Positions 1 to 5,842 of a stretch of 17,471 nucleotides of DNA are shown here, one piece after another. The notes below the pieces were generated by a model. That model ran no database searches. It was given only the letters and a program-made list of their open reading frames with translations, and was not told the origin of the DNA. The stretch comes from Veillonella sp. (lineage in GTDB: Bacteria > Bacillota_C > Negativicutes > Veillonellales > Veillonellaceae), in contig JAGZGB010000036.1 of NCBI GenBank assembly GCA_018367495.1, forward strand, positions 1 to 17,471, given 5' to 3'. Position numbers and translations under genes: made by a program. How positions within the stretch are numbered: position 1 is the stretch's first letter; every line of letters starts with the position of its first letter.

Positions 1-1
1 T

Positions 2-355
2 TTCACCCTAGACGTATCCATTGCAGGCGCTATCGCAACAACGATCGGTTTCGCATTATTAATTGCCGTTATTTGCACGCCAAAGACAGGCTCTATTGCA
101 ACCTATCTTCGCCAACGCCACTGGCGTCGTCACTATCGAGAAACGATGATGCTCTGCCACATCTATACCCATATGAATACACCTGTGGCAGCCATTGAAA
201 ACGGTATAGGCACCATTCACGAACACTTGAACTGGAAGCCAGACTATACACACCAAGCCGCATCACATCTTAAGAAACAAGGCTTGTTGTATGTAACAAA
301 TGGGTACTATATGCTGACCGATAAAGGTGTGGCACAAGTTAAAGAGATTATTTAA
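2..355 (+). CDS. Metal ABC transporter permease, C-terminal part (5' end outside window)
   Basis: The frame is open from the left edge to TAA at 353-355, so only the last 117 residues are visible. They begin with a hydrophobic helix (about residues 5-25, DVSIAGAIATTIGFALLIAV) and a short APK/TPKTG-like turn. This resembles the last membrane segment of ABC-3 (ZnuB/MntB) permeases, which move Mn, Zn or Fe through the inner membrane. A soluble, basic tail of about 85 residues follows. It reads as a winged helix (AASHLKKQGLLYVTNGYYML, then TDKGV), like the DNA-binding domain of DtxR/MntR-type regulators. Such tails are known on some Firmicute metal permeases. The gene converges on the importer to its right, sharing a bidirectional terminator. 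Family assignment rests on the tail alone; the metal cannot be told. Confidence 0.7.
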   Translation, partial: FTLDVSIAGAIATTIGFALLIAVICTPKTGSIATYLRQRHWRRHYRETMMLCHIYTHMNTPVAAIENGIGTIHEHLNWKPDYTHQAASHLKKQGLLYVTNGYYMLTDKGVAQVKEII

Positions 356-443
356 TTAACCATATGGATTTTGGTATACACAATAATAGACAAATCTGTA
401 TAGTCTAATTATATTAATGGTAAAAACTTAATATTTTTCCCAA

Positions 444-491
444 CAAAAAAAGAAGCTGAAATCAATGCACTGCAAAGATTTCAGCTTCTTT
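444..491. terminator. Bidirectional intrinsic terminator
   Basis: A perfect 13-bp stem (451-463 with 477-489, arm AGAAGCTGAAATC) has a 13-nt loop. Read on the minus strand it ends in a run of seven T's and closes the importer operon. Read on the plus strand it ends in TTTTAT and can close the metal permease gene. Confidence 0.85.
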
Positions 492-495
492 TATA

Positions 496-1272
496 TTAGT
501 TAATCGCTTCTAATGGAATGACATGAGGCATACCTTTATCATCCGTATATATTTTAGTTTTAATACGATATACATCTTCCATCATAGATTCTGTAAAAAT
601 ATCTTGTGGTGTCCCTTGAGCATATACTCTACCCTCTTTTAGGACAATAATTTCGTCAGCAAACATAGCCGCTAGATCTAGATGATGCAATGTGACAAGT
701 GTTGTAAAATCATGTTCTTGAGTTAAATTTTTTAACAATGTTAATAAATCAAATTGCTTATGCAAATCTAATGCGCTAGTAGGTTCATCAAGAATTAAGA
801 TTTTAGGTTCTTTCACAAGGGCCTGTGCCATGAATACAAGTTGTCGTTGGCCACCACTAAGTTCCATGATACTACGAGATGCAAATCGCTGTAAATTTAG
901 CCGCTCCAACACTTCTTGTGTTGCCTGAATATCTTCATCACTTACACGGAAAGACATAGAGCCCATGCGTCCTAACATAACGACTTCAAAAACCGTTAAA
1001 TTAACTTTACAATCATTATCTTGAGACAAATAACTAACGGTACTACTGAAATCTTTATTAGAATAATCAGCTACCGATTTGCCATTAATAGCAACGTCAC
1101 CTTTGCCTTTCAAAATTCCCATAATTGTTTTTAAAAGAGTCGATTTACCCGCGCCATTAGTACCAATAAGAACCGTTAACTTACCTGTTTTTGCAGTAAA
1201 ATCAACGCCTTTTAATATCTGTCCGTCTTCGTGAACGGAATAACCAAATGTTAGATTATGAACTTCAATCAT
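496..1272 (-). CDS. ABC importer ATP-binding protein, probably cobalamin/corrinoid (BtuD/FepC-like)
   Basis: This 258-residue cytoplasmic ATPase powers a type II importer. Visible motifs are Walker A GTNGAGKST at 37-45, Q-loop Gln84, signature LSGGQRQ at 138-144, Walker B ILILDEP at 158-164 and an H-loop in LHHLD near 196. Length and motif spacing fit the FecE/BtuD/FepC group. Its ATG overlaps the permease stop by four bases (ATGA), so the two are translationally coupled. By sequence alone the substrate could be a siderophore, heme or B12. The cobalamin riboswitch heading the operon makes B12 or another corrinoid the best inference. I give no gene symbol because the substrate is inferred from regulation. 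Confidence 0.9.
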   Translation of the reverse strand: MIEVHNLTFGYSVHEDGQILKGVDFTAKTGKLTVLIGTNGAGKSTLLKTIMGILKGKGDVAINGKSVADYSNKDFSSTVSYLSQDNDCKVNLTVFEVVMLGRMGSMSFRVSDEDIQATQEVLERLNLQRFASRSIMELSGGQRQLVFMAQALVKEPKILILDEPTSALDLHKQFDLLTLLKNLTQEHDFTTLVTLHHLDLAAMFADEIIVLKEGRVYAQGTPQDIFTESMMEDVYRIKTKIYTDDKGMPHVIPLEAIN

Positions 1273-2318
1273 TTGAAATAGCTCCTTTTCCTAGTTAATA
1301 CCAACGAGAAGAAGAAAGGTACCCCGATGATTGCCGTCACAATACCAATAGGGAACATCGCCCCAGGAATTAGCATTTTACTAGCTATAGAAGCTAGTGA
1401 TAAAATCGCCATACCACATACGGCAGATAGTGGCAAGAAATAACGTTGATCTTCACCCACGAGCATACGTGCAATATGAGGTCCTACGATACCAATAAAA
1501 CCAATGGTTCCTACGAAGGAAACAGCAACTGCAGTAATGATGGAAATAAAAACAAATACTTTTACACGCAAACTTTCAACATTAACACCAAGGCCAGACG
1601 CCTTTTCATCACCTAACTTTAACGCTGTTAATTTCCAAGATTCACGCATCATAAGTGGAAGCATGATAACAAGTACGATGAGGACAATAGAAATATTAAT
1701 CCAGTTTGCTTTTGCCAAACTACCCATAGTCCAGAACACGATGTTTTGAAGTGCTTCAGGAGAGGCCATATATTGCATCAAGGATTGAAGCGCCTGAAAC
1801 AAGAACATCATGCCGATACCGGCAAGAATCATCGTTTCAGAAGAGAAGTTTTTAATCTTATTAATAGAGTAGATAAAGAAACTCGTCAAGCCAGCAAATA
1901 TGAAGGCCCCAAATGGCACCATAAAGACGCCTAAAAAATCTAACGCACTAGCCCCTACTACAACCATCAAAGAGGCACCAAATCCAGCCCCAGCAGATAT
2001 ACCAAGAGTATACGGACTAGATAATGGGTTGTCCAATATGGTCTGCATGCCGGCACCCGCGATACCGAGTGAAGCACCTACCATTAACGCCATAATAGCT
2101 GTTGGAAGGCGAAGTGACCAGATAATAACATACGCATTTTTAGAGACCTCTGATGGATCTACTAATGCTAACCATACATCACTTAACGTCAATGATGCTG
2201 GTCCTACAATAATATCAGTAACAAAACTAACGGCACAGATTAACAATCCGATTACGATAAATATAAGCTTTTGGTAACTGTGCTTTTTATAGTCGTACTG
2301 AGTTTTTACCTCTTCCAC
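1269..2318 (-). CDS. FecCD-family ABC permease, probably cobalamin/corrinoid (BtuC-like)
   Basis: The product is a polytopic inner-membrane permease of 349 residues, the usual size for FecCD/BtuC proteins with about ten helices. The family signature is clear near residues 80-115: GASLGIAGAGMQ, then NPLSSPYTLG and an AGAGFGA stretch. The coupling region VGTIGFIGIVGPHIARM lies near 265-285 and would contact the ATPase. The start codon is GTG at 2316-2318, with an AAAGG-like ribosome site about 11 nt upstream. No better ATG appears before the first helix. It sits 16 nt after the binding-protein gene and overlaps the ATPase gene, so it belongs to one operon under the riboswitch. The substrate is inferred from the leader. 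Confidence 0.9.
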   Translation of the reverse strand: MEEVKTQYDYKKHSYQKLIFIVIGLLICAVSFVTDIIVGPASLTLSDVWLALVDPSEVSKNAYVIIWSLRLPTAIMALMVGASLGIAGAGMQTILDNPLSSPYTLGISAGAGFGASLMVVVGASALDFLGVFMVPFGAFIFAGLTSFFIYSINKIKNFSSETMILAGIGMMFLFQALQSLMQYMASPEALQNIVFWTMGSLAKANWINISIVLIVLVIMLPLMMRESWKLTALKLGDEKASGLGVNVESLRVKVFVFISIITAVAVSFVGTIGFIGIVGPHIARMLVGEDQRYFLPLSAVCGMAILSLASIASKMLIPGAMFPIGIVTAIIGVPFFFSLVLTRKRSYFK

Positions 2319-2334
2319 TATACCAAGACCTTTC

Positions 2335-3507
2335 TTAGTTCAAATGCATAAACCAAATACCACCATAGGAGAATGGTAAGAATTTATCATAGAATTCCTT
2401 CAGTGTATTTTCTGGATTCACATCAGCAAATTCTTCTGGATAGAATACTTTTGCCAAATATTCAAATACAGCTACATCATATACCTCACGTGGTAATCCA
2501 TGATGAGTAGAATATACCTTTTTATCTTTAACAGCTTTCAATTCAGGCCAGCCTTGGCGTTCTGTAGTAAACGCTTTTAACAAGGCTTGTGATTGCTCTT
2601 CATTGGCATCAAAGCCAAGGCGCATAGATGTGGATTTTTTAGGCCAATAAGAGCCAATAATCATGATGATATCTGGATTTCTTTCCAAAATAAATTCCGG
2701 ATTAACAGGGCCCGCAGATTTAACAACATCCTTTGTAATTAAATCACCACGAACCTTTGTTGCTAAAGCTCCCCAAGCCACTTTATCATTGTAAGCATAG
2801 CCTAAACCTTCAGGTCCTTCATTACCAGTTTCAATATAAACGGTAGGCTTTGGTTTAGTAATTTTGCTCAACCGGTCCATCACATTATTGTAGTGATCAG
2901 TATAGAATTTTTTAATTTCTTCCGCACGGTCTTCTTTACCTAGTGCTTTACCAATAATTTCGATAGATTTTTGATGGTTTTCGAGTTTTTCTTCATGATA
3001 GTCAATATAAATTGTTGGAATACCTGCTGCATCCATTTTAGGTTTGTAATCCGCTTCATATTGGTCTTTTATATACATTGGAATAAAGATAACATCTGGA
3101 TTCATAGAAATAACTTTTTCCACATCAAATGTTTTGTCATTAACAGAACCGATAAGTGGAATTTTCCCTAATTCAGGAACATCTGCTTTATAGTGATCCC
3201 ACATATCTGTACGGAATTTAGGCATATATGGATCCATACCCACAATAGTTTTTGCTACATCTTTACCTTCTAATGCAGCTATAGTCATAAACGCACCGCC
3301 TGTTGCACTCAATTGAACAACCACACGTTCCGCTGGTTTTTTCAATGTAACCTTTTGACCCGTTACATCCGTAATTTCAATAGGCTTACCATTTTGCGCC
3401 CCATCATTTTTCACACTTCCGGGACCTCCACAAGCAGTCATCAGCACGCTCATAATCAGTAAAAAAACGGTGGCAATATACGCCATATAGCTCTTTTTCT
3501 GCATCAT
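2335..3507 (-). CDS. Substrate-binding lipoprotein of the riboswitch-controlled importer (BtuF-like)
   Basis: This 390-residue lipoprotein captures substrate outside the inner membrane. The N-terminus has a basic start, a hydrophobic stretch and lipobox LMTAC with Cys26. The rest fits the Peripla_BP_2/TroA-like fold: an ITDVTGQKVTL opening, a central linker helix, and a second lobe containing NPEFILERNPDIIMI. It is longer than E. coli BtuF (about 266 residues) and nearer in size to Firmicute iron/heme/corrinoid binding proteins. The ATG has GAGG seven nt upstream. It is the first gene after a cobalamin riboswitch and terminator, and the permease and ATPase follow. Homology alone would give 'iron ABC transporter binding protein'; the leader argues for B12 or a corrinoid. 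Confidence 0.85.
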   Translation of the reverse strand: MMQKKSYMAYIATVFLLIMSVLMTACGGPGSVKNDGAQNGKPIEITDVTGQKVTLKKPAERVVVQLSATGGAFMTIAALEGKDVAKTIVGMDPYMPKFRTDMWDHYKADVPELGKIPLIGSVNDKTFDVEKVISMNPDVIFIPMYIKDQYEADYKPKMDAAGIPTIYIDYHEEKLENHQKSIEIIGKALGKEDRAEEIKKFYTDHYNNVMDRLSKITKPKPTVYIETGNEGPEGLGYAYNDKVAWGALATKVRGDLITKDVVKSAGPVNPEFILERNPDIIMIIGSYWPKKSTSMRLGFDANEEQSQALLKAFTTERQGWPELKAVKDKKVYSTHHGLPREVYDVAVFEYLAKVFYPEEFADVNPENTLKEFYDKFLPFSYGGIWFMHLN

Positions 3508-3549
3508 ACCATTACCTCGCTTCTCAAACTAAACCAAATAAAAATCACA

Positions 3550-3583
3550 CAAAAACCCGTTTCCCCACGAAGAGGAAACGGGC
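3550..3583 (-). terminator. Riboswitch expression-platform terminator
   Basis: A GC-rich 9-bp stem (3574-3582 with 3556-3564, arm CCCGTTTCC) is followed on the minus strand by TTTTT. It lies between the cobalamin aptamer and the binding-protein gene and leaves that gene's ribosome site free. Control is therefore likely by transcription termination rather than by masking translation. I could not identify a convincing antiterminator by eye. Confidence 0.8.
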
Positions 3584-3694
3584 TCAGATCATAATTAGAC
3601 GAAATAACTTGTCTAATATGCTCAAATACAATACGTAAAAACTAGATGCGTATCACCTATACAAATTTCCATTCCTGTCACTCGCAGGTCTATC

Positions 3695-3872
3695 GGCAAT
3701 TGTTAATTAGGCAGTTCTCCTGGCTCCAGTTCATAGTTTCTTTGCGCCTTCCCAACATACATTAGTGACCAAGATTATATAACTTTCTTATACAAAGATT
3801 CTCCCTGTTACAGTGGCGTGACCGCTTTGGCTTGCACCAAATTCTCTATTAAGTCTAACAACACCTAATCCA
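3695..3872 (-). promoter_or_regulatory. Cobalamin (B12) riboswitch
   Basis: The minus strand shows the conserved blocks of the cobalamin riboswitch family (Rfam RF00174) in the right order: AATAGAGAAT, GGTGCAAGCC, then GCCACTGTAA, and after a variable arm the B12 box GGAGCCAGGAGAACTGCC at 3710-3727. The box differs from the consensus (GACCTGCC) at one visible base. The 5' and 3' ends can pair (TTGTTA with TAACAA) to form a P1-like stem. A promoter sits just upstream and a terminator downstream. In this family, bound B12 lowers expression of uptake or synthesis genes. The boundaries are approximate. Confidence 0.92.
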
Positions 3873-3893
3873 ATTCTATGTGATTTTTATTAC

Positions 3894-3922
3894 ATCGTAG
3901 CATGCAAAATATACAGTGTCAA
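3894..3922 (-). promoter_or_regulatory. Sigma70-type promoter of the riboswitch/importer operon
   Basis: The minus strand has a perfect -35 TTGACA (3917-3922), a 17-nt spacer and -10 TACGAT (3894-3899). Transcription would start about 7 nt later, just ahead of the aptamer. It lies 20 nt past the stop of the GNAT gene, so the importer operon has its own promoter. Confidence 0.8.
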
Positions 3923-3941
3923 CAAACGCATAGGGGTATAA

Positions 3942-4430
3942 CTATAGCGCAATCCGCATTTGATACCACTTAGAGCCGCCATGATTAGAAACTGATTCGC
4001 CTTCATTTACAAAACCAAATTTTGCATAATAATGAAGCTTTTCTTTTTTACAAGTTAAAATAACACCCTTTCTATGTTCCTCTTTTGCAAGCTTTATGAA
4101 AGCCTCAATCAACTGACCACCTACGCCTCTATTTCTGTATGCTGGCATGGTATTTAGGCCAAATATCATCTGCCATGCCCCATAGGGATTATGTAATGAA
4201 GCATCGGCGAACATCTCATCCGTCAAGATTTCATCATCCGTTACAAATCCATCGATAAAACCAATAGGTGTATCGCCGTCAAAGGCAATTAAAAACTGAC
4301 CTGCATAATGATCTAATCGTTCCTTAAAAGACTCGCGAGGTGCAGCCTCAGAAGGAGGGAAACAAGTTGCTTCTATATGTGTCACTAAATCTAAATCTGC
4401 GGTTGTCGCTTTTCGTATTAAAATATCCAT
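3942..4430 (-). CDS. GNAT family N-acetyltransferase
   Basis: A 162-residue GNAT-fold enzyme, expected to move an acetyl group from acetyl-CoA to an amine. Motif A, which grips the CoA pyrophosphate, is visible at about 94-107 as NTMPAYRNRGVGGQL (the R/Q-x-x-G-x-G/A pattern). A motif-B-like segment YYAKFGF lies at 134-140, with a Tyr placed like the usual general acid. The acceptor is unknown; the overall look resembles arylalkylamine-acetyltransferase-like GNATs, but I would not name a substrate. I chose the second ATG (4428-4430) because GGAG lies 6 nt upstream of it. The first ATG at 4442 has no ribosome site and would add only MEKD. A hairpin isolates it from the gene upstream. Confidence 0.85.
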   Translation of the reverse strand: MDILIRKATTADLDLVTHIEATCFPPSEAAPRESFKERLDHYAGQFLIAFDGDTPIGFIDGFVTDDEILTDEMFADASLHNPYGAWQMIFGLNTMPAYRNRGVGGQLIEAFIKLAKEEHRKGVILTCKKEKLHYYAKFGFVNEGESVSNHGGSKWYQMRIAL

Positions 4431-4480
4431 ATCCTTCTCCATCGTATCTACATATCGGTTTTAGTATATACCGTTTTACA

Positions 4481-4524
4481 TAACAAAGGCTACACGTAAC
4501 GCTATGTACGTGTAGCCTTTTATT
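4481..4524. terminator. Hairpin terminator between the two GNAT genes
   Basis: A perfect 14-bp stem (4485-4498 with 4507-4520, arm AAAGGCTACACGTA) has an 8-nt loop. On the minus strand TTTGTTA follows, a modest U-tract that would end the upstream small-gene operon. On the plus strand TTTTATT follows, though no plus-strand gene lies nearby. Confidence 0.7.
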
Positions 4525-4566
4525 AACAATTTAACCAGTTACTTACTATACAGATTATCCGACCAA

Positions 4567-4851
4567 TCAGCTTTTCGTATATTTCGGCACATTCCGATAT
4601 TGCATTGGCAAGGAATTTTCTTTTATTTTAAAGCCATGCTTCTCGTAAAATGGTGCATTCTTGCGATCATCCATGACACGAATAAGACCCACTAAACGGT
4701 CACCATCCCATGCAGAAATCACGCGAGAAGAATTCATGAGCGCCTTATGTAATTGGTCAAGATACTTGCCTACCACCCAACGAACAGATAGAAATAAATC
4801 TGCTGCTTGTTGAGGGGTAAAGTTTTTTTCTTCGGCATAGGTAATTGGCAT
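4567..4851 (-). CDS. Truncated GNAT acetyltransferase with internal deletion (probably non-functional)
   Basis: The 94-residue product has both ends of a GNAT domain but not its centre. Residues 1-62 look like the N-terminal half (ending VISAWDGDRLVGLIRVMDD). Residues 63-94 jump straight to the C-terminal strand-helix (NAPFYEKHGFKI). GNAT proteins of this kind run to about 135-145 residues. Between these segments they carry the beta4-alpha3 unit with the R/Q-x-x-G-x-G/A acetyl-CoA motif, and none of that is here. An in-frame loss of roughly 45-50 codons near position 4665 explains the sequence. AAGGAG sits 5 nt before the ATG, so it may still be translated. I infer it cannot bind acetyl-CoA normally. 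It is last in a run of small minus-strand genes and is followed by a terminator hairpin. Confidence 0.75.
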   Translation of the reverse strand: MPITYAEEKNFTPQQAADLFLSVRWVVGKYLDQLHKALMNSSRVISAWDGDRLVGLIRVMDDRKNAPFYEKHGFKIKENSLPMQYRNVPKYTKS

Positions 4852-4894
4852 ATACTCTCCTTATCTGCAATCATTACATACATTTAGCGCTTCA

Positions 4895-5218
4895 CTATTT
4901 TTTCCCATGTGGCTTATGTTGAAAGATTTCTTTTACAATCCCTTCACCAACAATATTGCCACCTTCCATGATAAGAAACTCTGTACCTGCTTGTAGAGCA
5001 GAATAATCTACGGTTTCATATACTGGTAAAGCGTTAGCTTGAATTGGTTTATCAAAGATAACATCTTCACCATCAATAAAGTTTACACCTAACAGCTGTT
5101 CAGAGCCCTTTATAACAAGATGAGGGCAATACTTTCCATTATTCAAATTCGGTGGAGTTCTCCTCTTCTTGCTGAAGAAAGTAACTGTGCAGCAAATAGT
5201 AAAATCTAAATCGCTCAT
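4895..5218 (-). CDS. Free-standing EF-Tu domain 3-like protein
   Basis: This 107-residue protein resembles the C-terminal beta-barrel (domain 3) of elongation factor Tu without the GTPase or domain 2. The match is clearest at residues 85-95, EGGNIVGEGIV against the EF-Tu REGG-x-x-VGAGVV end. It is also seen at about 17-35, where KKRRTPPNLNNGKYCPHLV parallels the EF-Tu GGRHTPFFNNYRPQFYFR stretch. Domain 3 in EF-Tu touches tRNA and EF-Ts; what a solo copy does is unknown. I chose the ATG at 5216-5218 because GAGG lies about 6 nt before it. The ATG at 5230 has no ribosome site. The start overlaps an upstream reading frame's stop (TAATATG), the mark of translational coupling to the gene before it. 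Confidence 0.7.
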   Translation of the reverse strand: MSDLDFTICCTVTFFSKKRRTPPNLNNGKYCPHLVIKGSEQLLGVNFIDGEDVIFDKPIQANALPVYETVDYSALQAGTEFLIMEGGNIVGEGIVKEIFQHKPHGKK

Positions 5219-5219
5219 A

Positions 5220-5339
5220 TTAGGCCTCATCTATTACATATACCATATCACCTGTAAAGTATATGTTCATTATACAATGTACGGGATTCCCTTCGGTCCA
5301 TAACCAACCTTGGAGTACAGCTCGCCCCCAGTTATAAGT
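5220..5339 (-). pseudogene. In-frame continuation of the hypothetical gene after a TAG stop
   Basis: Directly after the TAG that ends the 98-residue hypothetical protein, the same frame stays open for 39 codons to TAA at 5220-5222. It reads like real protein (TYNWGRAVLQGWLW, later NIYFTGDMVYVIDEA). The final TAA overlaps the start of the EF-Tu-like gene (TAATATG), as between coupled genes. I infer an ancestral protein of about 138 residues split by a nonsense mutation. Stop-codon readthrough or a sequencing error are the alternatives. Confidence 0.6.
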
Positions 5340-5636
5340 CTATGTAATGACCTCGAACTCACTTTCACTATATTCCTGCTGATACTGAGGTAACTCAATC
5401 CTTTTACCTGTGAAAGTATCTAATATTGTACTATTAAAGACGAGAATTTCTAGATCATCAATATCACATTTCCCAAATACTATCTTAGCCTTGTGAGTCT
5501 GTTCATCACCACTCTCATAGGAAAAAATGTAATCAAAGATAAAAGTCAAATTGCCGTCTGCATATTCTATTTTCTGTACTCTTGCATCATGAAGAGAATA
5601 TTTAAAATACTCCCCAAGCAATCTTGTGGTTTTCAT
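5340..5636 (-). CDS. Hypothetical protein, probably truncated by a premature TAG
   Basis: I do not recognise the family. The 98-residue product is rich in beta-prone stretches, with an early SLHDARVQKIEY segment and alternating hydrophobics (NLTFIFDYIF, KAKIVFGK, DLEILVFN). It has no signal peptide or membrane helix. Short acidic proteins of this look often belong to immunity-type or DUF families, but I cannot name one. GAGGCG lies just upstream of the ATG at 5634-5636, so the start is good. The stop TAG at 5340-5342 is followed by 39 sensible codons in the same frame (see 5220-5339), so the C-terminus may be missing about 40 residues. A promoter-like site with an inverted repeat precedes it. 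Confidence 0.55.
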   Translation of the reverse strand: MKTTRLLGEYFKYSLHDARVQKIEYADGNLTFIFDYIFSYESGDEQTHKAKIVFGKCDIDDLEILVFNSTILDTFTGKRIELPQYQQEYSESEFEVIT

Positions 5637-5652
5637 AACGCCTCATTACATA

Positions 5653-5682
5653 ACTATAATTAACTGATTAAAATACAGTTAA
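5653..5682 (-). promoter_or_regulatory. Promoter with overlapping inverted repeat before the small-gene operon
   Basis: On the minus strand, TTAACT (-35, 5677-5682) and TATAGT (-10, 5653-5658) are 18 nt apart. A perfect inverted repeat TTAACTG-N9-CAGTTAA (5660-5682) fills the space from -35 to just upstream of -10, where a repressor could bind. The operator role is inferred from position only. Confidence 0.5.
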
Positions 5683-5748
5683 ATTAATCTATCATTTTAT
5701 TAAAAACTCTCTTCTTTTACCATAAAGCATTCAATCTAGTATTATATA

Positions 5749-5792
5749 TAAAAATAATGCTGGAACAATACAAAGTGTATCATTCCAACATT
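5749..5792 (-). terminator. Intrinsic terminator after the methyltransferase/ParB-like cassette
   Basis: A long 17-pair stem (5776-5792 with 5756-5772), with three G-U pairs on the minus-strand RNA and a 3-nt loop, is followed by ATTTTTATAT. It separates the accessory cassette from the small-gene operon downstream. Confidence 0.8.
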
Positions 5793-5824
5793 TATTATAA
5801 TTTTAATATACAATAATCAAAGAT

Positions 5825-5842
5825 GTATCTAGTTCCCAACTC
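5825..5842. repeat. Left imperfect copy of the guaA 3'-end sequence
   Basis: The sequence GTATCTAGTTCCCAACTC matches GTATCTATTCCCACTC at 8220-8235, except for two single-base insertions. The right copy spans the guaA stop codon. The left copy begins at the stop of the ParB-like gene, so the pair brackets the cassette. It could be an attachment-site duplication or chance. Confidence 0.4.

Noticed and set aside
3550..3941. A Fur-box explanation for the importer leader
   Set aside because: The B12-box and other cobalamin aptamer blocks explain the leader, and no Fur-like 19-bp palindrome stands out.
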